Shown: in pieces, positions 35,329 to 44,635 of the stretch
How positions within the stretch are numbered: position 1 is the stretch's first letter
Layout: each line of letters starts with the position of its first letter
NCBI RefSeq assembly: GCF_018613935.1
Contig: NZ_JAGGPF010000008.1
Coordinates: 62,001 to 126,000, forward strand
Direction: 5' to 3'
DNA: 64,000 bases
Origin: Agromyces sp. ISL-38
Lineage (GTDB): Bacteria > Actinomycetota > Actinomycetes > Actinomycetales > Microbacteriaceae
Position numbers and translations under genes: made by a program
The notes under the pieces: model-generated
Told to the model about the DNA's origin: nothing
What the model saw: the letters and a program-made list of their open reading frames with translations, nothing else
The model's database searches: none

Positions 35329-36360
35329 CTACGCGCTGATCGACTGGCCGGCGGAGCCGAGCTGGCGCGTGGACTCGCCGACGCGGGCGGCCATCGCCGT
35401 CTCGGCGACCTTGCCCCACGCGCGCGGGTCGTACTGCTTCTTGTTGCCGACGCCGCCGTCGACCTTCAGGACGCCGTCGTAGTTCGAGAACATGTAGCCG
35501 GCGATCGAGCGAGTGAACGCGTACTGCGTATCGGTGTCGATGTTCATCTTCACGACGCCGTTCGCGACCGCCTCGGCGATCTCGGCGTCGGTGGAGCCAG
35601 AGCCGCCGTGGAAGACGAGGTCGAGGGGCTTCGGGCCGGTGCCGTACTTGGCTGCCAGGCCGTCTTGGATCTCCTTGAGGAGCGAGGGGCGCAGCTTCAC
35701 GTTGCCGGGCGCGTAGACGCCGTGCACGTTGCCGAAGGTGAGGGCGGCCATGTAACGGCCCTGGTCGCCGAAGCCGAGCTCCTCGACCGTCGAGATCGCG
35801 TCATCGAGGGTCGTGTAGAGCGCCTCGTTGGAGCCCTCGTGCTTGACGCCGTCTTCCTCGCCGCCGACGACGCCGATCTCGACCTCGAGGATGGCGTTGA
35901 TCGCCTTCATGCGGGGCAGGATCTCTTTCGCGATCTCGAGGTTCTCAGCGAGCGGCACGGCCGAGCCGTCCCACATGTGCGATTGGAAGATCGGATTGCG
36001 GCCCGCCTTCACCTCTTCTTCGGAGGCGGCGATGAGCGGGAACACGAAGTCGTCGAGCGCGGGCTTCGGGCAGTGGTCGGTGTGGAGCGCGACGGTGATC
36101 GGGTAGTTCTTCGCGACCTCGTGGGCGAAGCGGGCGAACGCGAGCGCACCTGTAGCGCGGGCCTTCACGGTGTGGCCGGCGAAGTAGTCGGCCCCGCCGG
36201 TCGTGACCTGGATGATGCCGTCGGATCCGGACTCGGCGAGGCCCTGCAGCACCGCGCTGAGCGTCTGCGAGGAGGAGACGTTGAACGCCGGGAAGGCGAA
36301 ACCCTTCGCCTTGGCGGTGTCGAGCATCTCGGCGTACTGCTCGGGGGTTGCGATGGGCAT
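35329..36360 (-). CDS. fba: Class II fructose-bisphosphate aldolase
   Basis: 343-residue zinc aldolase cleaving fructose 1,6-bisphosphate. Catalytic Asp and first zinc His are in ALHTDHCPKPALDDFV; other ligands are in KHEGSNEALYTT (with the preceding EVEIGVVGGEEDG) and VFHGGSGSTD. The start ATG 36360 has AAGGAG upstream. It diverges from the glpX-like gene, so opposing glycolytic and gluconeogenic functions sit back to back over a 125-nt spacer. Confidence 0.97.
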   Translation of the reverse strand: MPIATPEQYAEMLDTAKAKGFAFPAFNVSSSQTLSAVLQGLAESGSDGIIQVTTGGADYFAGHTVKARATGALAFARFAHEVAKNYPITVALHTDHCPKPALDDFVFPLIAASEEEVKAGRNPIFQSHMWDGSAVPLAENLEIAKEILPRMKAINAILEVEIGVVGGEEDGVKHEGSNEALYTTLDDAISTVEELGFGDQGRYMAALTFGNVHGVYAPGNVKLRPSLLKEIQDGLAAKYGTGPKPLDLVFHGGSGSTDAEIAEAVANGVVKMNIDTDTQYAFTRSIAGYMFSNYDGVLKVDGGVGNKKQYDPRAWGKVAETAMAARVGESTRQLGSAGQSISA

Positions 36361-36485
36361 GGTGCTCCTTCAAGGCGACGGTGGGTTCGCCACGAGTCTA
36401 ACGACTTGCCGCTGGGGAGTTACCGGGCGGTGCCCAGCTGTGCCGCTCTGCGGCGTCGCCCAGTCGACTACGCCAAGATGGCGGG

Positions 36486-37448
36486 ATGCAAAACGGACCC
36501 GACGAGAGCCCAGTGGCGACGGATGCCGCGGCGCCGGCCATTCCCGAAGAGGTGCGTGCCGCGCTCCTGCACGCCGTCCAGGCGGCGGCGAGCGCCGCGA
36601 GGCCGCTCGTCGGGAACGGGGATCCGCACGCGGTCGACGCCGCCGCGGTCGACGCGCTGCGCGCCGCCCTCGCCACGATCGACGTCGATGGCCGGATCGT
36701 CGCAGGCGAGGGTGAGAAGGACGACGCGCCGATGCTCCACCCGGGAGAACGATTCGGCACGGGCTCCGGACCGGCCATCGACGTGGCCGTCGACCCCGTC
36801 GACGGCACGCGACTGGCGGCAGCAGGGGAGCCGGGCGCGATGGCGATCCTCGCGGCGGCGCCCCGAGGCGCGTTCCTCGACCTCGGTCCCGCGCATTATC
36901 TCGACAAGCTCGTGCACGCGGGACCTGACGCAGGGCTGGACCTCATGCTTCCGGTCGGCGAGAACCTCGCCCTCCTCGCCGAGGCCCGCGGGCTCCGTGT
37001 GGCCGACCTCACGGTCGCCGTGCAGCGGCGGCAGCGGAACGCGGCACTCGCCGCGGCGGTCGCCGAGGCGGGGGCACGACTGCACGAGTTCGAGCACGGT
37101 GACATCGAGCGGATCGTGCATGCCGTGGCATCCGATGGATCGCTCGACCTGCTGCTCGGCGTCGGCGGCGCGCCCGAGGGCATCATCGAGGCCGCGATCG
37201 TGCGCGCGCACGACGGATTCATGCTCGCACGGCTCGCACCGCAGTCCAGGCGGGAGGTCGCACGCATCGGTCGCGTCGGGCTCGACCTGACGCGAAGCTG
37301 GACGCGCGACGAGCTCTGCGCCGACCCCGCCTTCGTGGCCATCGCAGCGGTGACCGAGTGCGCGCTCGAGCCGGCGCCGGCTGAACTCGTGCGAGTGGCT
37401 CCGGGCCGGATGACCGCCGAGCTGTCGTCGGCACCCGCCCTTGCCTGA
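36486..37448 (+). CDS. GlpX-like (class II FBPase family) paralog, divergent
   Basis: 320 residues. It keeps the fold and main phosphatase motifs of the gene next door: VAGEGEKDDAPMLHPGE (GEGEKD metal site), AVDPVDGTRLAA, LDLLLGVGGAPEGIIEAA and a final R-rich segment. It lacks the C-terminal region that in GlpX contains the TFFVATGVTDG segment (its end is WTRDELCADPAFVAIAAVTECAL). It is Ala-rich and more diverged, so it may have changed substrate or become regulatory. A start at ATG 36486 is assumed; a possible TACGCC element lies 12-17 nt upstream. Confidence 0.85.
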   Translation: MQNGPDESPVATDAAAPAIPEEVRAALLHAVQAAASAARPLVGNGDPHAVDAAAVDALRAALATIDVDGRIVAGEGEKDDAPMLHPGERFGTGSGPAIDVAVDPVDGTRLAAAGEPGAMAILAAAPRGAFLDLGPAHYLDKLVHAGPDAGLDLMLPVGENLALLAEARGLRVADLTVAVQRRQRNAALAAAVAEAGARLHEFEHGDIERIVHAVASDGSLDLLLGVGGAPEGIIEAAIVRAHDGFMLARLAPQSRREVARIGRVGLDLTRSWTRDELCADPAFVAIAAVTECALEPAPAELVRVAPGRMTAELSSAPALA

Positions 37449-37595
37449 GCGTTAAGTTCTGCGAATCTTTCCCCATCGGATGCCCGGAACTTCGAGTGAT
37501 GCGCGAGCCCTGTGCCTAGGCTGGAGAGGCGGGCGCGAGCGCTCGACGACGGTTCCGAGCGACGGAACCGCGCACAGCGTCCGGGAGGACCCTCG

Positions 37596-38597
37596 ATGGT
37601 GAGCTTCGAAACGACCAGCCAGCACCTGCACCCCGATCGCAACATCGCACTCGAACTCGTGCGTGCCACGGAGGCCGCGGCGATCCGTGCGTACCCGTGG
37701 ATCGGGCGCGGCGACAAGCTCGGCGCCGACGGAGCCGCGGTCGACGCGATGCGCGCGTTCCTCGGCACGGTCAACTTCGACGGCGTCGTCGTGATCGGCG
37801 AGGGCGAGAAGGATGCCGCACCGATGCTCTTCAACGGCGAGCGGGTCGGCAACGGCCGCGGCCCGGAGTGCGACATCGCCGTCGACCCCATCGACGGAAC
37901 GTCGCTCACGGCGGCGGGCCGGCAGAACGCCATCTCGGTCATCGCCGTCTCCGACCGTGGCACGATGCTCGACGCCTCCTCGGTGTTCTACATGGACAAG
38001 ATCGTGGCCGGCCCCGAAGGCATCGGATTGCTCGACATCCGCAAGCCGATCGGCGAGAACCTCCGCGCGCTCGCGGCCGCGAAGGGCAAAGACGTCGGTG
38101 AGCTTCGCGTCGCGGTGCTCGACCGGCCGAGGCACGAGCAGCTCATCGCCGAGATCCGCGAGGCCGGCGCCGGAACGCGGCTCATGCTCGACGGCGACGT
38201 GGCCGGCGGCATCAACGCCGCTCGCTACGAGTCGCGCATCGACCTCTGCGTCGGCATCGGCGGCAGCCCCGAAGGCATCACCACGGCGTGTGCGCTCAAG
38301 GCGCTCGGCGGGTTCATGCAGGGCCGGCTCGCGCCGAAGGACGACGCGGAGCGCGCGCGTGCCGAAGCCGCCGGACTCGATTGCGACGCCGTGCTCGAGC
38401 TCGACGACATGGTGCGCAGCGACAACACGTTCTTCGTCGCGACCGGCGTGACCGATGGCGGCCTCGTCGACGGAGTGAAGCGCAAGGGGCCGATCATCCG
38501 CACCGAGAGCATCGTGTTGCGCGGCACCTCGGGCACCGTGCGGCGCATCTCGGCAGACCACCTCGCCGAGAAGTGGCTCGACGAGCGCGATCTGTGA
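37596..38597 (+). CDS. glpX: Class II fructose-1,6-bisphosphatase
   Basis: 333 residues. Gluconeogenic phosphatase with GEGEKDAAPMLFNGE, DIAVDPIDGTSLTAAG, IGGSPEGITTACALKALGG and DNTFFVATGVTDGGLVDGV, all standard GlpX signatures. ATG 37596 follows GGGAGGAC. It lies 147 nt behind the divergent GlpX paralog, with its own possible -10 TAGGCT (37517-37522), so independent expression is likely. Mycobacteria have a single glpX in this position (Rv1099c). Confidence 0.96.
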   Translation: MVSFETTSQHLHPDRNIALELVRATEAAAIRAYPWIGRGDKLGADGAAVDAMRAFLGTVNFDGVVVIGEGEKDAAPMLFNGERVGNGRGPECDIAVDPIDGTSLTAAGRQNAISVIAVSDRGTMLDASSVFYMDKIVAGPEGIGLLDIRKPIGENLRALAAAKGKDVGELRVAVLDRPRHEQLIAEIREAGAGTRLMLDGDVAGGINAARYESRIDLCVGIGGSPEGITTACALKALGGFMQGRLAPKDDAERARAEAAGLDCDAVLELDDMVRSDNTFFVATGVTDGGLVDGVKRKGPIIRTESIVLRGTSGTVRRISADHLAEKWLDERDL

Positions 38598-38650
38598 GCT
38601 GAGATCCGGCCGACCAGCCGAATGTCCGAGGGGAGCGTGAGGATGGGGGG

Positions 38651-40051
38651 ATGAGCCAGGTCACTCGTCTGCCGCGCGCGCTCCGACCCTTCGCGTCGGG
38701 CCAGTACCGGCTCCTCATCGTCGCGCTCGCCTCGTCACTGCTGAGCGCCGGCGCCTGGATCGTCGCCGCCGTGTGGCAGGTCGTGGAGCTGGGCGGCAGT
38801 CCCGTCGACCTGTCCTTCGTTGCGGTCGGCTCGAGTCTCGGGCTCGTGCTCGCGGTGCTGTTCGGCGGTGTCGCGGCCGACCGCATCCCCCAGCGGCGCA
38901 TCCTCTTCTCGGTCGAGGTCGTGCGAGGCGCGGGCTTCGCTGTCGCGGCCGCGCTGGCCTTCGGCGGCATCATCGAGGTCTGGCACATCGCCGTGATCGC
39001 GTTCGTGCTCGGCGTCGCCGACGGCTTCTTCTACCCTGCGTACTCGGCATGGCTTCCGGCGATCCTGCCGGGCGAGCAGCTGCTCGCCGCCAACGGCGTC
39101 GAGGGCGTGCTGCGCCCATCGGTCATGAACGCCGCCGGGCCGGCACTCGCGAGCGCACTCATCGCGGTGCAGTCGCCGGCGCTCGCGTTCGCGGTCGTCG
39201 CCGGGTTGCAGCTCATTGCGGCCGGGGTGCTGCGGATGATGCGCATGACCGCCGTGCGCCGCGATCTCGACGAGATTACGGTGCATCCGTTCCGGCAGAC
39301 CTTCATCGACCTTCGCGGCGGGTTCGTCTACCTGCTGCAGACGAAGTGGCTGCTCGCGACGCTCGTGTTCGCGATCGTGCTCGTCTTCCTCATCATGGGG
39401 CCGATCGAAGTGCTGCTGCCGTTCGCGGTGAAAGACCAGACCGGGGGCGGCGCCGGGGCGTTCGCCTTGGCGCTCGCCGCGTTCGGTGTGGGCGGTGCCG
39501 TCGGGTCGCTCGCGGTCGCGTCGATCCGCGTGCCGCGAAGGTATCTCACGCTCATGATCCTCGCGTGGGGGTTCGGCTGCGTGCCGCTCGCGATCATCGG
39601 CGCGACGAGCCTGCTGTGGGTCATGACCATCGCGCTCTTCCTCGTGGGGTTCCTCTTCTCGGCTGCGCAAGTGCTGTGGGGCACGCTGCTGCAACGGCGG
39701 GTGCCTCCCGCGATGCTCGGCCGGGTTTCGAGCCTCGACTTCTTCGTCTCGCTCGCGCTCATGCCCGTCTCGATGGCGGTCGCCGGCCCGGTGGGTGAGG
39801 CGATCGGCCTCATGCCCGCATTCCTCATCGCCGGCTTGGTTCCGCCCCTCCTCGCCTTGGCGACCCTCGCGTTGGCACGGCTCGGCAAAGACGAGCTCGC
39901 GCACCCGCTCGACGCCGAGATGCACCCGGCGACCGTCACCGGTGCCGAGGCGGCCGCGGGGCTCGAGTTGCCGGTCGATGAGGCGTCGCCTCGTCCCGAA
40001 GCCGCGCCGCGTCGTGACGCTGCGCCTCGTGTCGAGCCCGAGGCCGGTTAG
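38651..40051 (+). CDS. MFS transporter (MFS_3/EntS-like group)
   Basis: 466 residues with 12 membrane helices. The helix 2-3 loop reads FGGVAADRIPQRRILF and the pattern VADGFFYPAYSAWLPAILP after helix 4 is typical of the MFS_3 (enterobactin exporter-like/macrolide efflux) group. The last 50 residues are a hydrophilic Ala/Pro/Arg tail. ATG 38651 has a purine-rich GAGGATGGGGGG upstream. Export of a siderophore or drug is possible but not shown. No biosynthesis genes are adjacent. Confidence 0.88.
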   Translation: MSQVTRLPRALRPFASGQYRLLIVALASSLLSAGAWIVAAVWQVVELGGSPVDLSFVAVGSSLGLVLAVLFGGVAADRIPQRRILFSVEVVRGAGFAVAAALAFGGIIEVWHIAVIAFVLGVADGFFYPAYSAWLPAILPGEQLLAANGVEGVLRPSVMNAAGPALASALIAVQSPALAFAVVAGLQLIAAGVLRMMRMTAVRRDLDEITVHPFRQTFIDLRGGFVYLLQTKWLLATLVFAIVLVFLIMGPIEVLLPFAVKDQTGGGAGAFALALAAFGVGGAVGSLAVASIRVPRRYLTLMILAWGFGCVPLAIIGATSLLWVMTIALFLVGFLFSAAQVLWGTLLQRRVPPAMLGRVSSLDFFVSLALMPVSMAVAGPVGEAIGLMPAFLIAGLVPPLLALATLALARLGKDELAHPLDAEMHPATVTGAEAAAGLELPVDEASPRPEAAPRRDAAPRVEPEAG

Positions 40052-40162
40052 CGCCGTCATCGACGCCAATCGGCGTGAGCGGCGCTGTGAAGGCGTGAAC
40101 CCCTCTCGACCTCGAGTCGGGGCCGTGGGAGTCTGGATGGCAACGCTGCGAAGGAGCCCACG

Positions 40163-40558
40163 ATGGTCACGTTTCGAGATGCATTCACCGGATTCAGCGT
40201 CGATGACATCGGCGCGGCTCGCGAGTTCTACGGTACGAAACTTGGACTCCCCGTCGACGATGAGCGGGAGGCCGGGGCGCTTCGGCTGACGCTTCCATCG
40301 GGCCAGGCGGTCTTCGTCTATCCGAAGCCGAACCATGAGCCCGCGAGTTTCACGGTGCTGAACCTCGTGGTCGACGACATCGACACCGCCGTCGACGAAC
40401 TGAACGCGGCCGGCGTCGTGACGAAGATCTACACGTCGCCCGACGACTTCGGCACTGACGAGCGCGGCATCGCGCGCGGCTCGGAGAGCGGCATGGGTCC
40501 GGATATCGCGTGGTTCAAGGACCCGGCCGGGAACGTCGTCAGCGTGCTCGTCGGCTGA
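40163..40558 (+). CDS. VOC (glyoxalase/bleomycin resistance) family protein
   Basis: 131 residues, one pair of beta-alpha-beta-beta-beta modules: FSVDDIGAAREFYGTKLGLPVD at the start, LNLVVDDIDTAVDELNAAGV in the middle, and WFKDPAGNVVSVLVG at the end. Metal ligands are not obvious, so it may be a binding protein rather than an enzyme. ATG 40163 follows GAAGGAG. It is isolated between the MFS gene and convergent rmuC (22 nt). Confidence 0.9.
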   Translation: MVTFRDAFTGFSVDDIGAAREFYGTKLGLPVDDEREAGALRLTLPSGQAVFVYPKPNHEPASFTVLNLVVDDIDTAVDELNAAGVVTKIYTSPDDFGTDERGIARGSESGMGPDIAWFKDPAGNVVSVLVG

Positions 40559-40580
40559 GCTTCAACCGGCCCGGGAACGA

Positions 40581-41933
40581 CTACCGGCGCGTCTCGTCGG
40601 GGACGTCGAGCTGGCGCCGCAGCTCGGGGTCGAGGTCGGCACCGGTGCCGGCGACGAGTTCGTACGCCGTGAGCTCGCGGGGCGCCTCCTCGATTCCCTC
40701 GAGCGGAGCGAGCACCTTCGACTCGTCGAGTGCCGCGAGCTTGCGGGCGGTGGGGAGCACCTGCCGCTCGAGCGAGCCCACGAAGGTGTTGTAGTCCTTC
40801 ACGCTGCGCTCGATCGTGCGACCGAGCTTCTCGATGTGGCCGGCCGTCGTCGAGAGGCGGGTGTACAGCTGGCGGCTGAGGTCGAAGAGCGTCTTCGCCT
40901 CGTTCGTCAGCACGTCTTGCTGCCACGAGAACGCGACCGTCTTCAGCACCGACCACAGCGTCACCGGTGAGGCGAGCGCGACGCGCTTCGAGAAGGCGAA
41001 CTCCATGATGCTCGGGTCGGCCTCCATCGCGGCGGAGACGAGCGACTCACTCGGGATGAACGCGATGACGAGCTCGGGGGAGGCGTCGAGTCCGTTCCAG
41101 TAGCCCTTCGCGCCGAGGGCGGTGATGTGCGCCCGCACCGCGGCGACGTGCTGCTTGAGGAATTCGGTGCGCCGCGCGGCATCGGCCCCGCTCGCCGTCG
41201 CGGGGATCTGGCTGGCCTCGAGGTAGGCGTTGAAGGGCACCTTGGCGTCGACTGCGATGGACTTGCCGCCCGGCAGGCGCACGACCATGTCGGGGCGCCC
41301 GGCTCCGGAATCGCTCGAGATGCTCGACTGCACGTCGAAGTCGACCCGCTCGAGCAGCCCAGCCGCCTCGACGACGCTGCGCAGCTGGGTCTCGCCCCAC
41401 ACGCCGCGGGTGCTGTTGGAGCGGAGCGCCGAGGCGAGCGACTCGGCCGTTGAGCGAAGCCGCTCTTCTGACTCTGCGGCGGACTTCAACTGCTGGGCGA
41501 GCTCGCCGTGCTGGACGCTGCGCTGCTGCTCGAGGTCGGTGACCTTCGTCTTCATCTCGCTGAGGGACTGCTTGACAGGCGCCAATGCCTGCAGCACCCG
41601 GCTCTCGGCCGCGTCGCGGGCCTCGCGCGCCTGCTGCTCGGCACGGTGCTGTTCGACCGCTTCGCGGTACTGCTGCTGGGCCTGCACGATCTGCTCGCGA
41701 AGCGCCTCGGCCGTCGCCTGCGCCGATGCGAGCTCTTCTCGCAGGATCGACTGCACCGCGGCATCCGACGCCTTCTGCTCGGCGAGCGCCGCCTGCTGCC
41801 GCGCCTCGATCACCGCCGGATCGTCGCCCTTGGGAGCGCGGGCTGCTCGCGACTGCAGCACGAGCGCCGCGCCGAGCGCGCCGAGTGCCGCACCGACGAC
41901 GATGCCGAGGAGGAGCGAGATGATCGGGTCCAT
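40581..41933 (-). CDS. rmuC: DNA recombination protein RmuC
   Basis: 450 residues. An N-terminal membrane helix (ISLLLGIVVGAALGALGAALVL) anchors a long coiled coil (about 30-190), followed by the PD-(D/E)XK-like RmuC domain: GVWGETQLRSVVEAAGLLERVDFD (partial), GRPDMVVRLPGGKSIAVDAKVP (partial; D and K of the nuclease core), and AKGYWNGLDASPELVIAFIPSE (partial). RmuC limits aberrant recombination at inverted repeats, which is of interest given the repeats here. ATG 41933 has weak ribosome-binding support; GACACT 6 nt upstream may be a -10. Confidence 0.93.
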   Translation of the reverse strand: MDPIISLLLGIVVGAALGALGAALVLQSRAARAPKGDDPAVIEARQQAALAEQKASDAAVQSILREELASAQATAEALREQIVQAQQQYREAVEQHRAEQQAREARDAAESRVLQALAPVKQSLSEMKTKVTDLEQQRSVQHGELAQQLKSAAESEERLRSTAESLASALRSNSTRGVWGETQLRSVVEAAGLLERVDFDVQSSISSDSGAGRPDMVVRLPGGKSIAVDAKVPFNAYLEASQIPATASGADAARRTEFLKQHVAAVRAHITALGAKGYWNGLDASPELVIAFIPSESLVSAAMEADPSIMEFAFSKRVALASPVTLWSVLKTVAFSWQQDVLTNEAKTLFDLSRQLYTRLSTTAGHIEKLGRTIERSVKDYNTFVGSLERQVLPTARKLAALDESKVLAPLEGIEEAPRELTAYELVAGTGADLDPELRRQLDVPDETRR

Positions 41934-42048
41934 GTGGACAGTGTCGCAGGGGCCGCAGACATCGCTGATCAGAATGCACGGAGGGTCTCGATGCGCGACG
42001 CGCTCGGGGGCGGCCCGATCGGCGCGGCGCTCCTCGACCGCCGGGGTG

Positions 42049-42666
42049 CTACTGCAGCGCCATCGGACCGTGCACGGCGGCGTCCTCACGCGTGGCGACG
42101 GGGCCGATCGAGCCGAGCTTCACCCTGGTGATGTGCGCGAGCCGCTCGAGGTCGTCGGCCTCGTGACGCTTGGCAGCGTGCACGACGATCGCCGCGCACG
42201 CCTCGGCGTCGGCGAGGGCGTCGTGGTGGGAGAAGTCCTCGAACCCGGCGGCCATCGCCGCAACGGGAAGCCGGTAGGAGTCGAGGTGATAGGTCTTGCG
42301 CGCGACCTGCAGGCTGCAGAGGTAGCGGAAGTCGGGCACCTCGAGGCCCACCGCGACCGAGGTCTTGGCGATCACGCCCATGTCGAAGCCGGCGTTGTGC
42401 GCGACGAGCACGTCGTCGCCCGCGAACTCGCGGAGCGCGGGCAGGTGCACAGCCCAGCCGGGGGCATCCGCCACCATCCCGGGCGTGATGCCGTGGATGC
42501 GGATGTTCCACTCGGAGAAGTCGTTGTGCGGGAACGAGGGCCGGATGTACCAGTGCTCGCGATCGACGACGCGACCCTCGCGCACTTTCACGATGCCGAC
42601 CGAGCAGGCTGACGCGCTCGACGAATTGGCGGTCTCGAAGTCGATCGCGGTGAAGTCCACTGGCAC
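42049..42666 (-). CDS. DEDDh 3'-5' exonuclease (DNA polymerase III epsilon-like)
   Basis: 205 residues. Exonuclease motifs: ExoI FTAIDFETANSSS (Asp, Glu), ExoII VAHNAGFDMGVI (Asp) and ExoIII HHDALADAEACA (His, Asp). LCSLQVARKTYHLDSYRL is typical of this group. It probably works in DNA proofreading or RNA trimming as a stand-alone exonuclease. GTG 42666 is preferred, with GTG 42660 possible; no ribosome binding site is seen, but AACGAT 6 nt upstream may be a -10. Confidence 0.9.
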   Translation of the reverse strand: MPVDFTAIDFETANSSSASACSVGIVKVREGRVVDREHWYIRPSFPHNDFSEWNIRIHGITPGMVADAPGWAVHLPALREFAGDDVLVAHNAGFDMGVIAKTSVAVGLEVPDFRYLCSLQVARKTYHLDSYRLPVAAMAAGFEDFSHHDALADAEACAAIVVHAAKRHEADDLERLAHITRVKLGSIGPVATREDAAVHGPMALQ

Positions 42667-42855
42667 GCAGTCATCGTTGCACGCACCCGCGACACGAGCC
42701 CGCGCGGCGACCGGGCGGGTCGCGAACCAAGCCGCGACTCGCCGTGCACCAGCAAGCGACGGCGACTCCGAGCGTGCGATCTGACGGTTGACGGATGCAC
42801 CCGCGCGGGCGTGGAATGGCCTCGAGACCGCGCGCCCGCAGCCGAGGAGGATCCG

Positions 42856-43707
42856 ATGCTCGATGCCCAGGAGTCCGGGCTCGTCGTCGACCCGGGCGAC
42901 CCCGCGATGCAGCACACCGCCCGCTCGTTCGGCGCAGCGGCATCCGTCTACCACCACTCGCGGCCGGGCTACCCGGTCGAGGCGATCGCCTGGCTCATCG
43001 GCGATGCCGTTCGGGTGCTCGATCTCGGCGCCGGCACGGGCAAGCTCAGCGAGGCGCTCGTGGCACTCGACCGCGAGGTGATCGCCGTCGACCCGGTCGA
43101 GGAGATGCTCGAGGAGCTCGAGGTGGCGGTTCCGGGCGTTCCGCGCATCCTCGGCACGGCGGAGGACATCCCGATCGAGAACGACTCCGTCGACGCCGTC
43201 GTGGCCGGGCAGGCGTGGCACTGGTTCCAGCCCGATCGGGCGGTGCCCGAGATCGCGCGCGTGCTGCGCCCGGGCGGCGTGCTCGGCCTCGTCTGGAACA
43301 GTCGCGACATCCGTGCCGACTGGCTGCGCCAAGCGGGCGAGATCATGCACGAGCGGCACGACGCGAGCTCGACCTTCGAGAGCTACGTGCAGATCGGCCC
43401 GCCGTTCGGCATGATCGAGGAGCACGCCGTCGAATGGACCGAGCGGATGTCGCGAGCGCGCTTCCTCGACCTCGTGCGCTCGCGCAGCTACTTCATCACT
43501 GCCCCGGCGGCCGCGCAGGCGACCACGATCGCCGCGCTCGAGACACTGCTCACGACGCATCCCGATGTCGCCGGCGCCGACGAACTCGACGTGCCCTACA
43601 TCACTCGCTGCTTCCGCGCACGCCTCGGCGGCGGCGAAGACGGCGAGAGCGGCGGGGGCGGCAGCGACAAGTCCGGCAGCGACGAGGGAGTCGGCGGCGA
43701 CGCGTAG
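42856..43707 (+). CDS. Class I SAM-dependent methyltransferase
   Basis: 283 residues of the Methyltransf_11 type. RSFGAAASVYHHSRPGYP is the usual N-terminal cap, motif I is VLDLGAGTGKLSEAL, and motif II-like AEDIPIENDSVDAVVAGQAWHWF is typical of actinobacterial proteins of this type. The last 25 residues are Gly/Ser/Asp-rich. ATG 42856 follows GAGGAGG. The substrate is unknown. It precedes the EamA gene by 10 nt, but the latter has its own -10. Confidence 0.88.
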   Translation: MLDAQESGLVVDPGDPAMQHTARSFGAAASVYHHSRPGYPVEAIAWLIGDAVRVLDLGAGTGKLSEALVALDREVIAVDPVEEMLEELEVAVPGVPRILGTAEDIPIENDSVDAVVAGQAWHWFQPDRAVPEIARVLRPGGVLGLVWNSRDIRADWLRQAGEIMHERHDASSTFESYVQIGPPFGMIEEHAVEWTERMSRARFLDLVRSRSYFITAPAAAQATTIAALETLLTTHPDVAGADELDVPYITRCFRARLGGGEDGESGGGGSDKSGSDEGVGGDA

Positions 43708-43717
43708 CCTTGACCGC

Positions 43718-44629
43718 GTGAGAAACGGCCGGGTCTACGTCTACCTGGCGCTCGCCAACCTGTTCTGGGCCGGCAACTTCGTGTTCGGCGAGATGGTCAC
43801 GCATGAGATCACGCCGATCTCGCTCACGTTCTTCCGATGGGTGTTCGCCGCCGTTCCACTTCTGCTCATCGCTTGGGTGATCGAGCGGCCCGATTGGCGT
43901 CTCGCGTTGCGCGAGTGGAAGCTGCACCTCGTGCAGTCGCTGCTCGGTCTCACCGGCTACACCCTGCTGATCTACGCCGCCCTCGTGCTCTCGGGTGCCG
44001 TGAAGGCCTCGGTCATCAGCGCTATCAATCCGGCGACGATCGCGCTCGCCGCGGCGATCCTGCTGCACGAGCGGCTGAACCGAGTGCAGGTCGTCGGCAT
44101 CGTCGTCGCATTCGTGGGCGTGACGATCGTGCTCACGGGAGGCGACTTCGGTGCACTCGTCGCCCAGGGCTTCAGTGCCGGCGACCTGTTCGTCATCGGT
44201 TCGGTGCTCGCCTGGACCTTCTACTCCCTCATCTCACGGCGCCTGCGCACCCCGGCGATCACGGCGACCGCCGTGCAGGCCGTGTTCGCGGTCGTGACGA
44301 TGCTCCCGCTCGTGGCGCTCGCCGGGGTGAGCCTGCCGACAGAGCCCGGCGGCATGCTGGGGCTCGCCTACATCGTGGTCTTCCCGTCGATTGCCGGGTA
44401 CGCGCTCTGGAACATCGGCACGTCGAAGGTCGGACCGGCGAGAGCGGGCGTCTTCCTCAACCTGCTTCCGGTGTTCACGGTCATCATCGCGCTGGCGTTC
44501 GGCGCGACGCTCGAACCGGCCGCTGCGATCGGCGGCATCCTCGTGATCGCCGGCGTGTACCTTACCGTGCGCGTGCGCCGGGCGAAGGAGCCGGCGGCGG
44601 ATGTCTCCAAGTCCGGGCCGGTACGATAG
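43718..44629 (+). CDS. EamA family (DMT) transporter
   Basis: 303 residues with ten membrane helices as two EamA repeats: first NLFWAGNFVFGEMV to LTGYTLLIYAAL and HERLNRVQVVGIVVAFVGVTIVL (partial), second FVIGSVLAWTFYSLISRRL to GGILVIAGVYLTVRVR. It exports or imports a small metabolite. GTG 43718 lies 7 nt after TAGCCT (43705-43710), which overlaps the stop region of the methyltransferase gene, and no ribosome binding site is present, so it is probably leaderless. Confidence 0.92.
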   Translation: MRNGRVYVYLALANLFWAGNFVFGEMVTHEITPISLTFFRWVFAAVPLLLIAWVIERPDWRLALREWKLHLVQSLLGLTGYTLLIYAALVLSGAVKASVISAINPATIALAAAILLHERLNRVQVVGIVVAFVGVTIVLTGGDFGALVAQGFSAGDLFVIGSVLAWTFYSLISRRLRTPAITATAVQAVFAVVTMLPLVALAGVSLPTEPGGMLGLAYIVVFPSIAGYALWNIGTSKVGPARAGVFLNLLPVFTVIIALAFGATLEPAAAIGGILVIAGVYLTVRVRRAKEPAADVSKSGPVR

Positions 44630-44635
44630 ACCCCC

